A DNA stretch of 64,000 nucleotides from Vibrio diazotrophicus (GTDB taxonomy: Bacteria; Pseudomonadota; Gammaproteobacteria; Enterobacterales; Vibrionaceae), in the NCBI RefSeq assembly GCF_038452265.1, contig NZ_CP151842.1, positions 1 through 64,000 of the forward strand, read 5' to 3'. Under the pieces are notes generated by a model. The model searched no databases. It was not told the origin of the DNA and worked only from the letters and a program-made list of their open reading frames with translations. Positions 8,714-17,289 of this stretch are shown piece after piece. How positions within the stretch are numbered: position 1 is the first letter of the stretch; every line of letters starts with the position of its first letter. The position numbers and the translations under genes were made by a program.

Positions 8714-9964
8714 TTATGCTTCCTGATACGCTTTCTTCACTTCTTCAGCGATCACTGCAATGCCTTTTTGCATCGCTTCATCGTCCTGAACGTAGTTCAT
8801 GCGCAGACATTGATGCGCATGAGCCCAATCTTCCTTCTGACCAATAAAGAAATACTCACCCGGAACAATCAGAACACCGCGATCTTTCAGGCGTTTGTAG
8901 AGCTCCATGGTGGTGATTGGCAGTTCATCAAACCATAGCCAAAGGAAAATAGCGCCTTCAGGTTTATGAATACGGAAACGCTTATCATCGATAGCTTGTT
9001 GCAGAAGTTCTACTGCACGCTGTGATTTTTGTTTGTAGAAAGGCTTAATCACCTCTTCACTCAGACGCAATAAGTCATTCTTTTCAATGATGCGGTGTGC
9101 CAATGCTGGGCCAATACTGCCCGGCGCTAAGCTGATGATGCCGTTCATATTGCTCAGTGCTTCAGTGACTTGTTCATTAGCAATCACGATACCGCAGCGT
9201 ACGCCCGGTAGACCGAGTTTTGATAAGCTCATGCAGAGAATGGTGTTTTCATTCCAGAATGGTTCTACATCTTCAAAAATGATGTTTGGAAACGGCACAC
9301 CATAAGCGTTATCGACCAGTAGCGGGATATTGTTCTCACGAGCCAATTGGTCGAGCTTGTGGATCTCTTCCTCTGTTAACACATTACCCGTTGGGTTGGT
9401 TGGACGAGAGGCGCAGATAGCGGCAACAGAATCGTCGACTTTTAGCTGCTCAAAATCGACATGGTATTTGAACAGACCGTTATCCAGTAGCTCGATCTCA
9501 GGGTGATATGAAACGAAAATATCTTCGTCGATACCCGCATCACCATAACCAATGTATTCCGGTGCTAGAGGCAATAAAATCTTCTTAAAGCTGCCATCTG
9601 GTTGTTTACCCGCAAACAGGTTGAACAGGTAGAAAAAGCCACTTTGGCTGCCGTTGGTTAAACTGATGTTCTTTTCTGTAATGTCCCAGCCATAAGTATC
9701 ACGCAGCAGTTTTGCCAACGCGCTGATAAACACATCTTTACCTTGAGGACCGTCGTAGTTGGTCATTCCAGCCAGTAAAGAGCCATCGGCCAGCATTTCT
9801 TCGGTTGTCAGTCGGAAATAATCGAGCATTTCAGGAATGGCGGCAGGATTACCTCCACCAAGCATGATGGCACCCGGTGTGCGTAAACCATCATTCAAAT
9901 CGTCCATTAATTGGGTTATTCCAGAATATCGATTAAATTTCTCGCCAAAAGTTGAAAACTGCAT
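8714..9964 (-). CDS. avtA: Valine--pyruvate aminotransferase AvtA
   Basis: AvtA is a PLP-dependent fold-type I transaminase that interconverts valine and 2-oxoisovalerate using alanine/pyruvate. The 416 residues match AvtA (E. coli 417). The N-terminal region contains MLGGGNPAAIPEM, the PLP lysine lies in SLSKLGLPGVRCG near residue 242, and the substrate arginine is expected in the conserved CLRMNYVQ motif near 392. It is functionally close to the ilv operon further along the window and could cover part of the missing ilvE role for valine. It appears monocistronic, with glyQS upstream separated by a terminator. Confidence 0.95.
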   Translation of the reverse strand: MQFSTFGEKFNRYSGITQLMDDLNDGLRTPGAIMLGGGNPAAIPEMLDYFRLTTEEMLADGSLLAGMTNYDGPQGKDVFISALAKLLRDTYGWDITEKNISLTNGSQSGFFYLFNLFAGKQPDGSFKKILLPLAPEYIGYGDAGIDEDIFVSYHPEIELLDNGLFKYHVDFEQLKVDDSVAAICASRPTNPTGNVLTEEEIHKLDQLARENNIPLLVDNAYGVPFPNIIFEDVEPFWNENTILCMSLSKLGLPGVRCGIVIANEQVTEALSNMNGIISLAPGSIGPALAHRIIEKNDLLRLSEEVIKPFYKQKSQRAVELLQQAIDDKRFRIHKPEGAIFLWLWFDELPITTMELYKRLKDRGVLIVPGEYFFIGQKEDWAHAHQCLRMNYVQDDEAMQKGIAVIAEEVKKAYQEA

Positions 9965-10086
9965 TACTGACTACCTGGGGTTGTGTTTATTTGAGTATTG
10001 CCGGCGGATAGATTCTCAGCCGTTTAGAATAGTTCCTGAACATACCGTAATGCTTTTGTGAGGCAAAGCACTATTTCTTATGATGT

Positions 10087-10126
10087 AAAAAAAGCGGCGC
10101 AACTCGGAGGAGTCAGGCCGCTTTTT
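10087..10126 (-). terminator. Terminator of the glyQS operon
   Basis: The arms AAAAAAGCGGC and GCCGCTTTTT enclose an 18-nt spacer that can itself pair partly (ACTC with GAGT). On the minus strand the stem is followed by a T-run. It sits 46 bp past the glyS stop codon. Confidence 0.82.
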
Positions 10127-10172
10127 CAAGCTTTAGTGGGATAATCTCAGTGTTTTAAACTGAGTTACTCAA

Positions 10173-12239
10173 TTACTTTTGTAGTAATGAGATATCCGCA
10201 ATTTGCAGGAACAAGTTACGTAGGTTGTTAAGCAGAGTTAAGCGGTTTTTCTTCAATGCTTCATCATCTGCCATTACCATTACGTTATCAAAGAACGCAT
10301 CTACTGGCTCGCGTAGTGCAGCAAGTTGGCTCAATGCTTGTTGGTAGTTACCCGTTGCAAATGCAGGCTCTAACGCTTCAGTGAGAACTTCAACGTTTTC
10401 AGCTAGAGCTTTCTCTGCATCTTCCTGAAGAAGAGACAGTTCGATCTCTGCTGGCAGTTCGCCTTCGAATTTCGCCAGAATGTTACCCACGCGTTTGTTT
10501 GCTGCTGCAAGTGATTCTGCTGCATCCAACTCACGGAAGTGAGAAACCGCTTTAACACGTTGGTCAAAGTCTGCTGGTTTAGTTGGGCGACGAGCCAGTA
10601 CTGCTTGGATGATGTCTACGCTGAAACCTTCATCTTGGTACCATGCACGGAAACGACCTAGCATAAATTCAATCACATCTTGCTCTACGCTTTCGTTGGT
10701 TAAACGATCACCGAACAGTGATTTCGCTTTCGCGACTAAGTCTACTAAATCTAGGTTGTAACCGTATTCAACGATGATACGCAGAACACCCAGTGATGCG
10801 CGGCGTAGTGCAAATGGGTCACTGCCTTTTGGTGCTTGACCAATACCGAAGATACCTACGATAGTGTCCAACTTATCCGCCATAGCAACCGCTGCTGATA
10901 CACCGTTGGTAGGTAGGCTGTCGCCAGCGAAACGAGGCATGTATTGCTCGTTAAGTGCTACTGCAACTTCTTCTGCTTCACCGTCGTGGCGCGCGTAGTG
11001 CATGCCCATCACACCTTGAGTATCGGTAAATTCGAATACCATTGATGTCATTAGGTCACACTTTGCTAGCAGGCCAGCACGTTTTGATTTCTCAACATCC
11101 GCACCGATTTGCTCAGCAATGTAGCCTGCAAGTTCAGTAATACGGTCTGTTTTGTCTTTGATGGTGCCCAGTTTTTGCTGGAAGATTGCCGTTTCTAGCT
11201 GAGGAAGGCGATCAACCAGTTTGCTCTTCAGGTCAGTGTTGAAGAAGAACTCTGCATCAGCAAGACGTGGACGAACCACTTTCTCGTTACCTTCAATAAC
11301 ATGACGAGGCTCTTTAGACTCGATGTTAGATACGAAGATAAAGTTAGGCAGCAGTTTCTTATCTGCGTCATACACTGGGAAGTACTTCTGGTCGCCTTTC
11401 ATGGTGTAAACCAAGGCTTCTGAAGGTACTTTGAGGAATTTTTCTTCAAACTTAGCAGTAAGCACAACAGGCCATTCAACCAGTGAAGTTACTTCTTCTA
11501 CTAGGTCATCTTCTAGGTCAGCAACACCGCCAACTTCTTGTGCTGCTTTTTGTGCATCAGCAATGATAGTAGCTTTACGTGCATCGTAATCAGCGATGAC
11601 TTTGCCGCGCTCTTCCAGAATCGCTGGGTATTGAGATGCAGAATCGATAGTAAATTCTGCTTCACCCATGAAACGGTGACCACGGATAGTACGAGAAGAA
11701 CTCACACCAAGGATTTCACCTTCGATAAGTTCATCACCGAACAGAATGGTTAGCGTTTTAACTGGGCGGATAAATTGAGTTTCTTTATCACCCCAACGCA
11801 TTGGTTTCGCGATAGGCAGGTTAGCCAGTGCTTTTGCTGCAAGTTCAACAACAACCGCTTTTGCTTCTTGGCCTTTCACTTCTTGTTTGTAAAGCAGCCA
11901 TTCACCTTGGTCTGTCTTTAGGCGATCTGCTTGTTCAACAGTGATGCCGTTACCACGAGCCCAGCCTTCAGCAGCTTTGGTTGGTTTGCCATCTGCATCA
12001 AAAGCAACCGCAATCGCAGGACCACGTTTTTCAACGACTTTATCCGCTTGGCCTTCAGCAAGGTTAGCGACTTTAAGAGCCAAACGACGTGGCGTTGCAA
12101 ACCACTTGATGCCTTCATGAGCAAGGTCTGCGGCTTTTAATTCAGCTTCAAAGTTTGCAGCAAATGCTTCCGCTAGCGTGCGAAGTTGCTTTGGTGGTAA
12201 CTCTTCAGTACCGAGTTCAATTAGAAATTCTTTTGCCAT
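10173..12239 (-). CDS. glyS: Glycyl-tRNA synthetase beta subunit
   Basis: GlyS is the large subunit of the heterotetrameric alpha2beta2 glycyl-tRNA synthetase of bacteria, carrying the tRNA-binding part. The ATG at 12239 gives 688 residues starting MAKEFLIELGTEELPPKQLR, one less than in E. coli. Upstream in-frame codons inside glyQ were discarded. The tRNA_synt_2f body includes GMHYARHDGEAEEVAVALNE, an HD-like region, and a DALR-type anticodon-binding end (about 590-688). It starts 1 bp after the glyQ stop, which indicates translational coupling. Confidence 0.97.
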   Translation of the reverse strand: MAKEFLIELGTEELPPKQLRTLAEAFAANFEAELKAADLAHEGIKWFATPRRLALKVANLAEGQADKVVEKRGPAIAVAFDADGKPTKAAEGWARGNGITVEQADRLKTDQGEWLLYKQEVKGQEAKAVVVELAAKALANLPIAKPMRWGDKETQFIRPVKTLTILFGDELIEGEILGVSSSRTIRGHRFMGEAEFTIDSASQYPAILEERGKVIADYDARKATIIADAQKAAQEVGGVADLEDDLVEEVTSLVEWPVVLTAKFEEKFLKVPSEALVYTMKGDQKYFPVYDADKKLLPNFIFVSNIESKEPRHVIEGNEKVVRPRLADAEFFFNTDLKSKLVDRLPQLETAIFQQKLGTIKDKTDRITELAGYIAEQIGADVEKSKRAGLLAKCDLMTSMVFEFTDTQGVMGMHYARHDGEAEEVAVALNEQYMPRFAGDSLPTNGVSAAVAMADKLDTIVGIFGIGQAPKGSDPFALRRASLGVLRIIVEYGYNLDLVDLVAKAKSLFGDRLTNESVEQDVIEFMLGRFRAWYQDEGFSVDIIQAVLARRPTKPADFDQRVKAVSHFRELDAAESLAAANKRVGNILAKFEGELPAEIELSLLQEDAEKALAENVEVLTEALEPAFATGNYQQALSQLAALREPVDAFFDNVMVMADDEALKKNRLTLLNNLRNLFLQIADISLLQK

Positions 12240-12240
12240 C

Positions 12241-13158
12241 TTATTTGTCCTCACCCTTTTTACACATAGGGAAGCCCAAAGCTTCACGAGATGCGTAGTA
12301 CGCTTCTGCAACCGATTTAGTTAGGTTACGAATACGTAGGATGTAACGCTGACGCTCTGTTACTGAGATTGCTTTACGCGCATCCAGTAGGTTGAACGCG
12401 TGGCCAGCTTTCAAAATACGTTCGTAAGCTGGTAGCGGGAGAGGCTTTTCAAGCTCAAGCAGGTGTTTACACTCTTTTTCACACTGGTCGAAGAAGGTGA
12501 ATAGGAAATCCACATCTGCGTGTTCGAAGTTGTAAGTTGATTGCTCAACTTCGTTTTGATGGAAAATGTCACCATAGGTTACTTTGCCTAGTGGGCCATC
12601 TGTCCATACCAAGTCATACACAGAATCCACGCCCTGAATGTACATCGCCAGACGTTCGATACCGTAAGTGATTTCGCCTGTAACAGGTTTACACTCTAGA
12701 CCACCAACTTGTTGGAAGTAAGTAAACTGAGTTACTTCCATACCGTTTAGCCAAACTTCCCAGCCAAGACCCCATGCACCTAGCGTTGGGTTTTCCCAGT
12801 TATCTTCCACGAAACGGATATCGTGTACTTGTGGGTCAACACCTAGCACTTTCAGAGAACCTAAGTACAGTTCTTGAATGTTGTCTGGTGACGGTTTAAT
12901 GATCACCTGGAACTGGTAATAGTGCTGAAGACGGTTAGGGTTTTCACCGTAACGACCATCAGTTGGACGGCGTGAAGGTTGAACGTACGCTGTAGCGATT
13001 GGCTCTGGACCAAGAGCTCGTAAGCACGTCATTGGGTGAGACGTACCAGCGCCCACTTCCATATCTAATGGCTGAACAATGGTACAGCCTTGTTGGGCCC
13101 AATAATCCTGCAGCGCGAGGATCATACCCTGAAAGGTTTTGATATCGTATTTTTGCAT
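12241..13158 (-). CDS. glyQ: Glycyl-tRNA synthetase alpha subunit
   Basis: GlyQ is the catalytic class II subunit that forms glycyl-adenylate and charges tRNA-Gly together with GlyS. The ATG at 13158 gives 305 residues starting MQKYDIKTFQGMILALQDYW, against 303 in E. coli. The 75-nt longer open frame upstream lacks family similarity. Visible conserved blocks are QPLDMEVGAGTSHPMTCLRA, PEPIATAYVQPSRRPTDGRYGENPNR near 61 and TYGIERLAMYIQG near 180. It is first in the glyQ-glyS operon. I saw no T-box leader. Confidence 0.97.
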   Translation of the reverse strand: MQKYDIKTFQGMILALQDYWAQQGCTIVQPLDMEVGAGTSHPMTCLRALGPEPIATAYVQPSRRPTDGRYGENPNRLQHYYQFQVIIKPSPDNIQELYLGSLKVLGVDPQVHDIRFVEDNWENPTLGAWGLGWEVWLNGMEVTQFTYFQQVGGLECKPVTGEITYGIERLAMYIQGVDSVYDLVWTDGPLGKVTYGDIFHQNEVEQSTYNFEHADVDFLFTFFDQCEKECKHLLELEKPLPLPAYERILKAGHAFNLLDARKAISVTERQRYILRIRNLTKSVAEAYYASREALGFPMCKKGEDK

Positions 13159-13388
13159 AGTCAGGTTCGCGCGATTCTTCTGTCTGAATTGATAAAAAAT
13201 AACGATCAAGTATACCCAGTTATTCCCTGACAAAGTAGTGCCAATATTGCTTAATTATTAGCTTAAACTTTCTTTTAGGAGAGTTTTTGTCGTTTATTAG
13301 TATTTATTCTTTGATAAGAGAAAAGTTAAATGGAAGCCTATGGCGAATTTGGGGTTGAGATTAATAACGATGCTGTATAGAATTTGGC

Positions 13389-13590
13389 CTGTCTTTGGGG
13401 AGTAGCTTATCGGGCGCTGTGGCAAACAGTACCGATTCGTTCGTCAACATAATTGGTGCAAAATCACCATGGCGTCCGAGACTCGAAGCCCTTCGAGTTT
13501 AGCAAGACCTTAGACAAACACCGCGAACTTGGGTAGGGCGTGGGGTTTGTCTATGGTTTATATAATAATCCCTACCCTAATGAGTAGGTC
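13389..13590 (+). ncRNA. Manganese (yybP-ykoY) riboswitch with expression platform
   Basis: The aptamer hallmarks are GGGGAGTAGC at 13397-13406 and TTTAGCAAGACCTT at 13498-13511, closed by P1 pairing of GTCT (13391-13394) with AGAC (13512-13515). Downstream, TAGACAAAC (13511-13519) can pair instead with GTTTGTCTA (13545-13553). GGGTAGGG (13531-13538) can pair with CCCTACCC (13570-13577), and CCTAC inside the latter can also pair with GTAGG at the start site (13584-13588). There is no T-run, so control is probably translational. Mn2+ binding is established for this RNA family; the switching model is my inference. Confidence 0.9.
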
Positions 13591-14145
13591 GTGAGCGTTT
13601 TAGCTATTTCAATTACAACTGTCGCCTTAGCCGAAATTGGTGACAAAACCCAATTACTATCTCTTCTGTTAGCCAGCCGTTACCGTAAACCGGTACCAAT
13701 CATTGCTGCTATTTTCCTTGCAACCGTTGTGAACCACGCATTAGCTGCTTGGTTAGGTGTTGTAGTTGCCGATTATTTATCTCCGGAAATCCTTAAATGG
13801 GTCGTGGTGGTCAGTTTCTTAGCCATGGCTGGCTGGGTGTTGATTCCAGATAAATTGGATGATGACGAGGAAATCTCGAATCGCGGGCCTTTTATTGCAA
13901 GTTTTATCGCGTTCTTTGTCGCTGAAATTGGTGACAAAACTCAGATTGCGACTTCTATTCTTGGTGCTCAGTTCGCAGACGCGTTAACCATGGTGGTGTT
14001 GGGTACGACAATTGGTATGCTGCTAGCCAACGTTCCGGTTGTTCTGATTGGCAAATTGTCTGCTGACAAACTTCCTTTAGCTATGATTCGAAAAGTCACC
14101 GCACTGCTGTTCTTGGCCTTAGCTGCGGGTACAGCCTTCTTATAA
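13591..14145 (+). CDS. mneA: Manganese exporter, UPF0016/GDT1 family (MneA-like)
   Basis: This inner-membrane protein of 184 residues has about six hydrophobic segments and two copies of the E-x-G-D-K-T motif (EIGDKTQL near residue 15 and EIGDKTQI near 111), the metal-binding signature of the GDT1/UPF0016 family. Vibrio cholerae MneA of this family is a reported Mn2+ exporter. Here a Mn2+ riboswitch sits directly upstream, which supports manganese as the substrate. The GTG start lies 2 nt past GTAGG, with GAG of the same hairpin as the likely Shine-Dalgarno. Confidence 0.88.
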   Translation: MSVLAISITTVALAEIGDKTQLLSLLLASRYRKPVPIIAAIFLATVVNHALAAWLGVVVADYLSPEILKWVVVVSFLAMAGWVLIPDKLDDDEEISNRGPFIASFIAFFVAEIGDKTQIATSILGAQFADALTMVVLGTTIGMLLANVPVVLIGKLSADKLPLAMIRKVTALLFLALAAGTAFL

Positions 14146-14283
14146 GTAACACCAGTCAGTCTGTCATTTTTGGTTGCAAATATTGTTTAAATAACAATCA
14201 ATAATGCGCGGACTGACATATTTGTGTCACGCTTGTCATGCTAATGTAATAGGCGATGGTTTTCTAAAAAAGAGGGCTCGTTT

Positions 14284-14544
14284 ATGTTGTCACGATACAT
14301 GGGGATGAGCGTTAAGAGTCAGGCTTATTTGTTTACGTTTGGCTTTGGTTTAACTTTGCTTGGAATGTCGTTAACGGAAATGTGGCTACCAATGGTTGCT
14401 GGTGCAATCATTATGGCGGCTTTAAGCGTTGAGTCTTGGATTCGGGTATCCCACATCATTCCACTGCATAACGAAATTAGAGCGTTACAAAAACAGGTCA
14501 ACAAACTGCAAGCGGAGTTACGCTCTGTAGAAAATCAAGATTAA
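14284..14544 (+). CDS. Small membrane protein of unknown function
   Basis: I do not recognise this 86-residue protein. It has two predicted membrane segments (about 14-33 and 36-50) followed by an amphipathic C-terminal region (about 60-84: EIRALQKQVNKLQAELRS) with heptad-like spacing, so a short cytoplasmic coiled coil is likely. The ATG is preceded by AGAGGG at a good distance. It stands alone, about 140 bp after the manganese exporter and before a bidirectional terminator. Another start in the run MLSRYMGMSVKSQ is possible. Function cannot be inferred. Confidence 0.75.
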   Translation: MLSRYMGMSVKSQAYLFTFGFGLTLLGMSLTEMWLPMVAGAIIMAALSVESWIRVSHIIPLHNEIRALQKQVNKLQAELRSVENQD

Positions 14545-14547
14545 GCA

Positions 14548-14599
14548 AAAGGCTGCCACGACATCCATTTATAAAGATGAATGTGTCATGGCAGCCTTT
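14548..14599. terminator. Bidirectional terminator between the small membrane gene and tusA
   Basis: A long inverted repeat has outer arms AAAGGCTGCCA and TGGCAGCCTTT, and further pairing inside (GACAT with ATGTGTC). A and T runs flank both sides, so it can end both convergent genes. Confidence 0.85.
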
Positions 14600-14620
14600 G
14601 TTTGTTTCCATTCTCGCTTT

Positions 14621-14884
14621 TTATTCCAAACCTTTCTTAATCAGGTACTGGTAAGGCAGCTCGTCTGTTTTTGATGACAATAACTGGTGGTCCATAAAGC
14701 GACAGAAACTTGGGATATCCCGAGTGGTTGATGGGTCATCCGCTTTTACCAGCAGCACTTCACCATCCTGCATAGTACGAATTGTCTTTCTGACCATCAT
14801 TACAGGCTCAGGGCAGCGTAATCCTTCAGCTTCCAATACTTGATTGACACTGATGTTATCGGTGATTTCTGGATTGATACTCAT
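14621..14884 (-). CDS. tusA: Sulfurtransferase TusA
   Basis: TusA accepts persulfide sulfur from IscS and passes it to TusBCD for 2-thiouridine formation in tRNA wobble bases. The 87-residue protein carries the family core EGLRCPEPVMMVRKTIR, with the active cysteine at about residue 20, and the later block DDPSTTRDIPSFCRFM. I chose the ATG at 14884 because TTAGG lies 7 nt upstream; a GTG at 14905 would add seven residues. It appears monocistronic. Confidence 0.93.
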   Translation of the reverse strand: MSINPEITDNISVNQVLEAEGLRCPEPVMMVRKTIRTMQDGEVLLVKADDPSTTRDIPSFCRFMDHQLLSSKTDELPYQYLIKKGLE

Positions 14885-15018
14885 AGCAAACCTAACGGAT
14901 GTCACATTTAGGGCGTTGATAATACTGTTGGGGAAAAATTATTCAATAAACTCTTGGCAAATGAAACAATTTGGTTTAATTTAATTAACAAGTTGGTAAC
15001 AAGTGAGCTGGAGGTTGT

Positions 15019-15204
15019 ATGTTAACAGCGTTAGATAGACTGACCATCTATTCGGTTCTGTGTTTTATCTCTTTCTGCTCATTAGTTATTAGGACACCTG
15101 CTGAACCATCACTCATGCCACTACTTGGCGTGATTGCTTCAATCAGTGGTATCTGGCTTGAGATGCACCTGTGGCAAGGCTCATCTGAAGAACAGAAACA
15201 TTAA
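15019..15204 (+). CDS. Small membrane protein of unknown function
   Basis: I do not recognise this 61-residue protein. It has two hydrophobic segments (about 8-24 and 33-50) separated by a short loop RTPAEPS, and a charged tail GSSEEQKH. The ATG is preceded by GGAGG at 5-6 nt, one of the better ribosome binding sites in the area, and a terminator follows within 60 bp. These two signals argue for a real gene despite its size. It lies between tusA (divergent) and a LysR-type regulator gene. Confidence 0.65.
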   Translation: MLTALDRLTIYSVLCFISFCSLVIRTPAEPSLMPLLGVIASISGIWLEMHLWQGSSEEQKH

Positions 15205-15259
15205 TTGTCATACTATGCTCTACGATATTCCGACACTATCCCCAGTTTTCTTGGGCTTC

Positions 15260-15288
15260 CCCGCTGAAAGGCGGGATTTTTTTTATTT
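15260..15288 (+). terminator. Rho-independent terminator after the 61-residue ORF
   Basis: The stem CCCGC/GCGGG with loop TGAAAG is followed by A and then eight T residues. It is oriented to end the small ORF before the LysR gene. Confidence 0.9.
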
Positions 15289-15330
15289 ATTGGTTACACT
15301 CAGAGTATCGTTATAAACCAGAGTGTTATT

Positions 15331-16272
15331 GTGGAATTAGAAGATGTTTATCGTCGGGATTTAAACTTACTTATTGCTTTACGAGTTCTGGTCGAAGAGT
15401 GCAGTGTCAGTCGAGCTGCTGAACGCCTCAATTTAAGCCAGTCAGCAATGAGCCGAGTGTTAGGGCGGCTGCGTAGTTTATTGGCTGATCCGCTTTTTAC
15501 CCGTCAAGGTCAAAGTCTTATCCCGACAGAAAGGGCTTTAGCGATTAACTTAGCGCTAGGTGAACCTTTAGAATCTCTGCGTCAGGTACTTTCCCCTTTG
15601 GATTTCAATCCAACCTCCTGCGATCACACCTTCACGATTGCAACTACTGATTACGCAATGCAAACCATTTTGCCATTCGCTCTGCCTCGAATTTATAAAG
15701 AAGCGCCGAATGTCGCTTTTGAATTTTTGCCTCTTCAACATGAGCGATTGATGGATCAGCTCACTTATGATGGTGCTGATCTCGCTATTTGCCGACCTAT
15801 TCGTTCGATTGAACCTTTGCGACACGAGATACTAGGAAGAGTAGGGGTTCTATGTTTGCTATCCAAACAACATCCGTTGGCGAACAGCACGATGAGTTTG
15901 CAAGATTATCTGCAGTATCCTCATGCAATGATAGCAATCAGTGATGGCGTGAAGGCGCTGATCGATCAGGCTCTTGAAGGTTGCCCTCCTCGTCATATGG
16001 TGTTGCGGGCTTATCATTTAGAAGCCGCACTAGCCATCATTGATATGATGCCTCTGATTATGACGGTGCCGGCGGATTTAGCTTATCTGGTTGCTGAGCG
16101 GTATGACTTGGTTGTTAAACCTTTGCCATTTCAGTTCACACCTTTTGACTACTCAATGATTTGGCATCCAAGATGCGAACATTCGCCAGCTCAGGAGTGG
16201 CTTAGAAGTATAGTGAAAGAAGAGTGTGGAAAGTTGATCGCTAAGCGTGTGGAAGATATGGGATTGGAATAA
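15331..16272 (+). CDS. LysR-family transcriptional regulator
   Basis: The protein has 313 residues with an N-terminal winged helix-turn-helix (about 8-67; SVSRAAERLNLSQSAMSRVLGRLR is the recognition region) and a C-terminal effector-binding domain (about 95-300). The GTG at 15331 follows GAGTG at moderate distance. The opening DLNLLIALRVLVEE resembles the NodD/LeuO-like branch. It points toward the acuI-like gene and is separated from it by a terminator, so the usual divergent-target rule gives no clue; its target and inducer are unknown. Confidence 0.9.
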   Translation: MELEDVYRRDLNLLIALRVLVEECSVSRAAERLNLSQSAMSRVLGRLRSLLADPLFTRQGQSLIPTERALAINLALGEPLESLRQVLSPLDFNPTSCDHTFTIATTDYAMQTILPFALPRIYKEAPNVAFEFLPLQHERLMDQLTYDGADLAICRPIRSIEPLRHEILGRVGVLCLLSKQHPLANSTMSLQDYLQYPHAMIAISDGVKALIDQALEGCPPRHMVLRAYHLEAALAIIDMMPLIMTVPADLAYLVAERYDLVVKPLPFQFTPFDYSMIWHPRCEHSPAQEWLRSIVKEECGKLIAKRVEDMGLE

Positions 16273-16301
16273 AAAGATAAGGCTCAGTGAGCCTTATCTT
16301 T
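16273..16301. terminator. Bidirectional terminator between LysR gene and acuI
   Basis: A near-perfect palindrome centred in GATAAGGCTCA/TGAGCCTTATC is flanked by A-run and T-run. It lies between two convergent genes. Confidence 0.9.
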
Positions 16302-16308
16302 CAATCTG

Positions 16309-17289
16309 TTACAGCTTAATCACGACACGACCAGTTACTTGGCCATTGGTAATGTCTTCAGCGTATTGTGCTGCTTTCTCAAGCGTAATCTCTGTGCACG
16401 CTTGTTCGAAGTAACTTGCTGGTAATAGTTCAGCCAATTTTTCCCATGCAGCAACACGTTTTTCAAACGGGCAGCTTACTGAATCCACACCTTGCAGACG
16501 AACGTTACGCAGAATAAATGGCATTACAGTGGTTGGAAGATCAAAGCCACCAGCAAGTCCACAAGCGGCAACAGCACTGCTGTAATCCATTTGCGCTAAA
16601 ACTTTTGCTAATACCTTGCTACCAACCGTATCAACAGCACCAGCCCAAACTTGCTTCTCTAGTGGGCGTGCAGGTTCTTCAAACTCACTGCGGTTGATAA
16701 TTTGGCTAGCACCTAATTTTTCAAGTAACGGACCGTTAGTTTCAACTCGGCCAGTAACTGCGGCAACTTTGTAGCCTAGTTGTACCAGTAGGGTAACAGC
16801 AACAGAGCCAACACCACCGCTTGCACCAGTTACCAAAATGGGTCCATGTTCTGGTTTGATTCCTGCGTCGATGAGAGCTTGAACACACAGCATTGCGGTA
16901 AAGCCGGCAGTACCAACCATCATGGCTTGTTTTGCCGAAAAACCTTGAGGAAGAGGTACTAACCAGTCTGCTTTAAGACGAGCTTTTTCTGCCATGCCGC
17001 CCCAATGATTCTCACCAACACCCCAACCAGTCAGAACAACAGCATCACCTTCTTTATAGCGAGAGTCTTCAGAGCTGATGACTTTGCCCGCGAGATCAAT
17101 GCCCGGAACCATAGGGAAATTGCGGATTATTTTTCCTTTACCTGTAATGGCAAGACCGTCTTTGTAGTTCAGAGATGAGTAATCAACAGCAACAAGTACA
17201 TCACCTTCCGGAAGTTGTGATTCATCAAGCTGTTCAATAGTCGCAATAGTTTGTTTTTCTTCTTGGTTTAGAGTTAAAGCCTGAAACAT
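16309..17289 (-). CDS. acuI: Acrylyl-CoA reductase AcuI/YhdH-type MDR oxidoreductase
   Basis: This is a zinc-free medium-chain dehydrogenase/reductase of 326 residues. AcuI/YhdH enzymes reduce acryloyl-CoA to propionyl-CoA with NADPH and thereby detoxify it. The N-terminal GroES-like fold contains DYSSLNYKDGLAITGKG near 43, and the Rossmann motif GASGGVGSVAVTLL lies near 155. I chose the ATG at 17289, where GGAG lies 7 nt upstream, over the longer frame starting at 17304. It appears to be monocistronic. The exact substrate is inferred from family resemblance. Confidence 0.88.
   Translation of the reverse strand: MFQALTLNQEEKQTIATIEQLDESQLPEGDVLVAVDYSSLNYKDGLAITGKGKIIRNFPMVPGIDLAGKVISSEDSRYKEGDAVVLTGWGVGENHWGGMAEKARLKADWLVPLPQGFSAKQAMMVGTAGFTAMLCVQALIDAGIKPEHGPILVTGASGGVGSVAVTLLVQLGYKVAAVTGRVETNGPLLEKLGASQIINRSEFEEPARPLEKQVWAGAVDTVGSKVLAKVLAQMDYSSAVAACGLAGGFDLPTTVMPFILRNVRLQGVDSVSCPFEKRVAAWEKLAELLPASYFEQACTEITLEKAAQYAEDITNGQVTGRVVIKL

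Noticed and set aside
13159..13388. T-box leader for glyQS
   Set aside because: I looked for a specifier loop and T-box sequence upstream of glyQ on the minus strand and saw neither; T-boxes are also rare in gammaproteobacteria.
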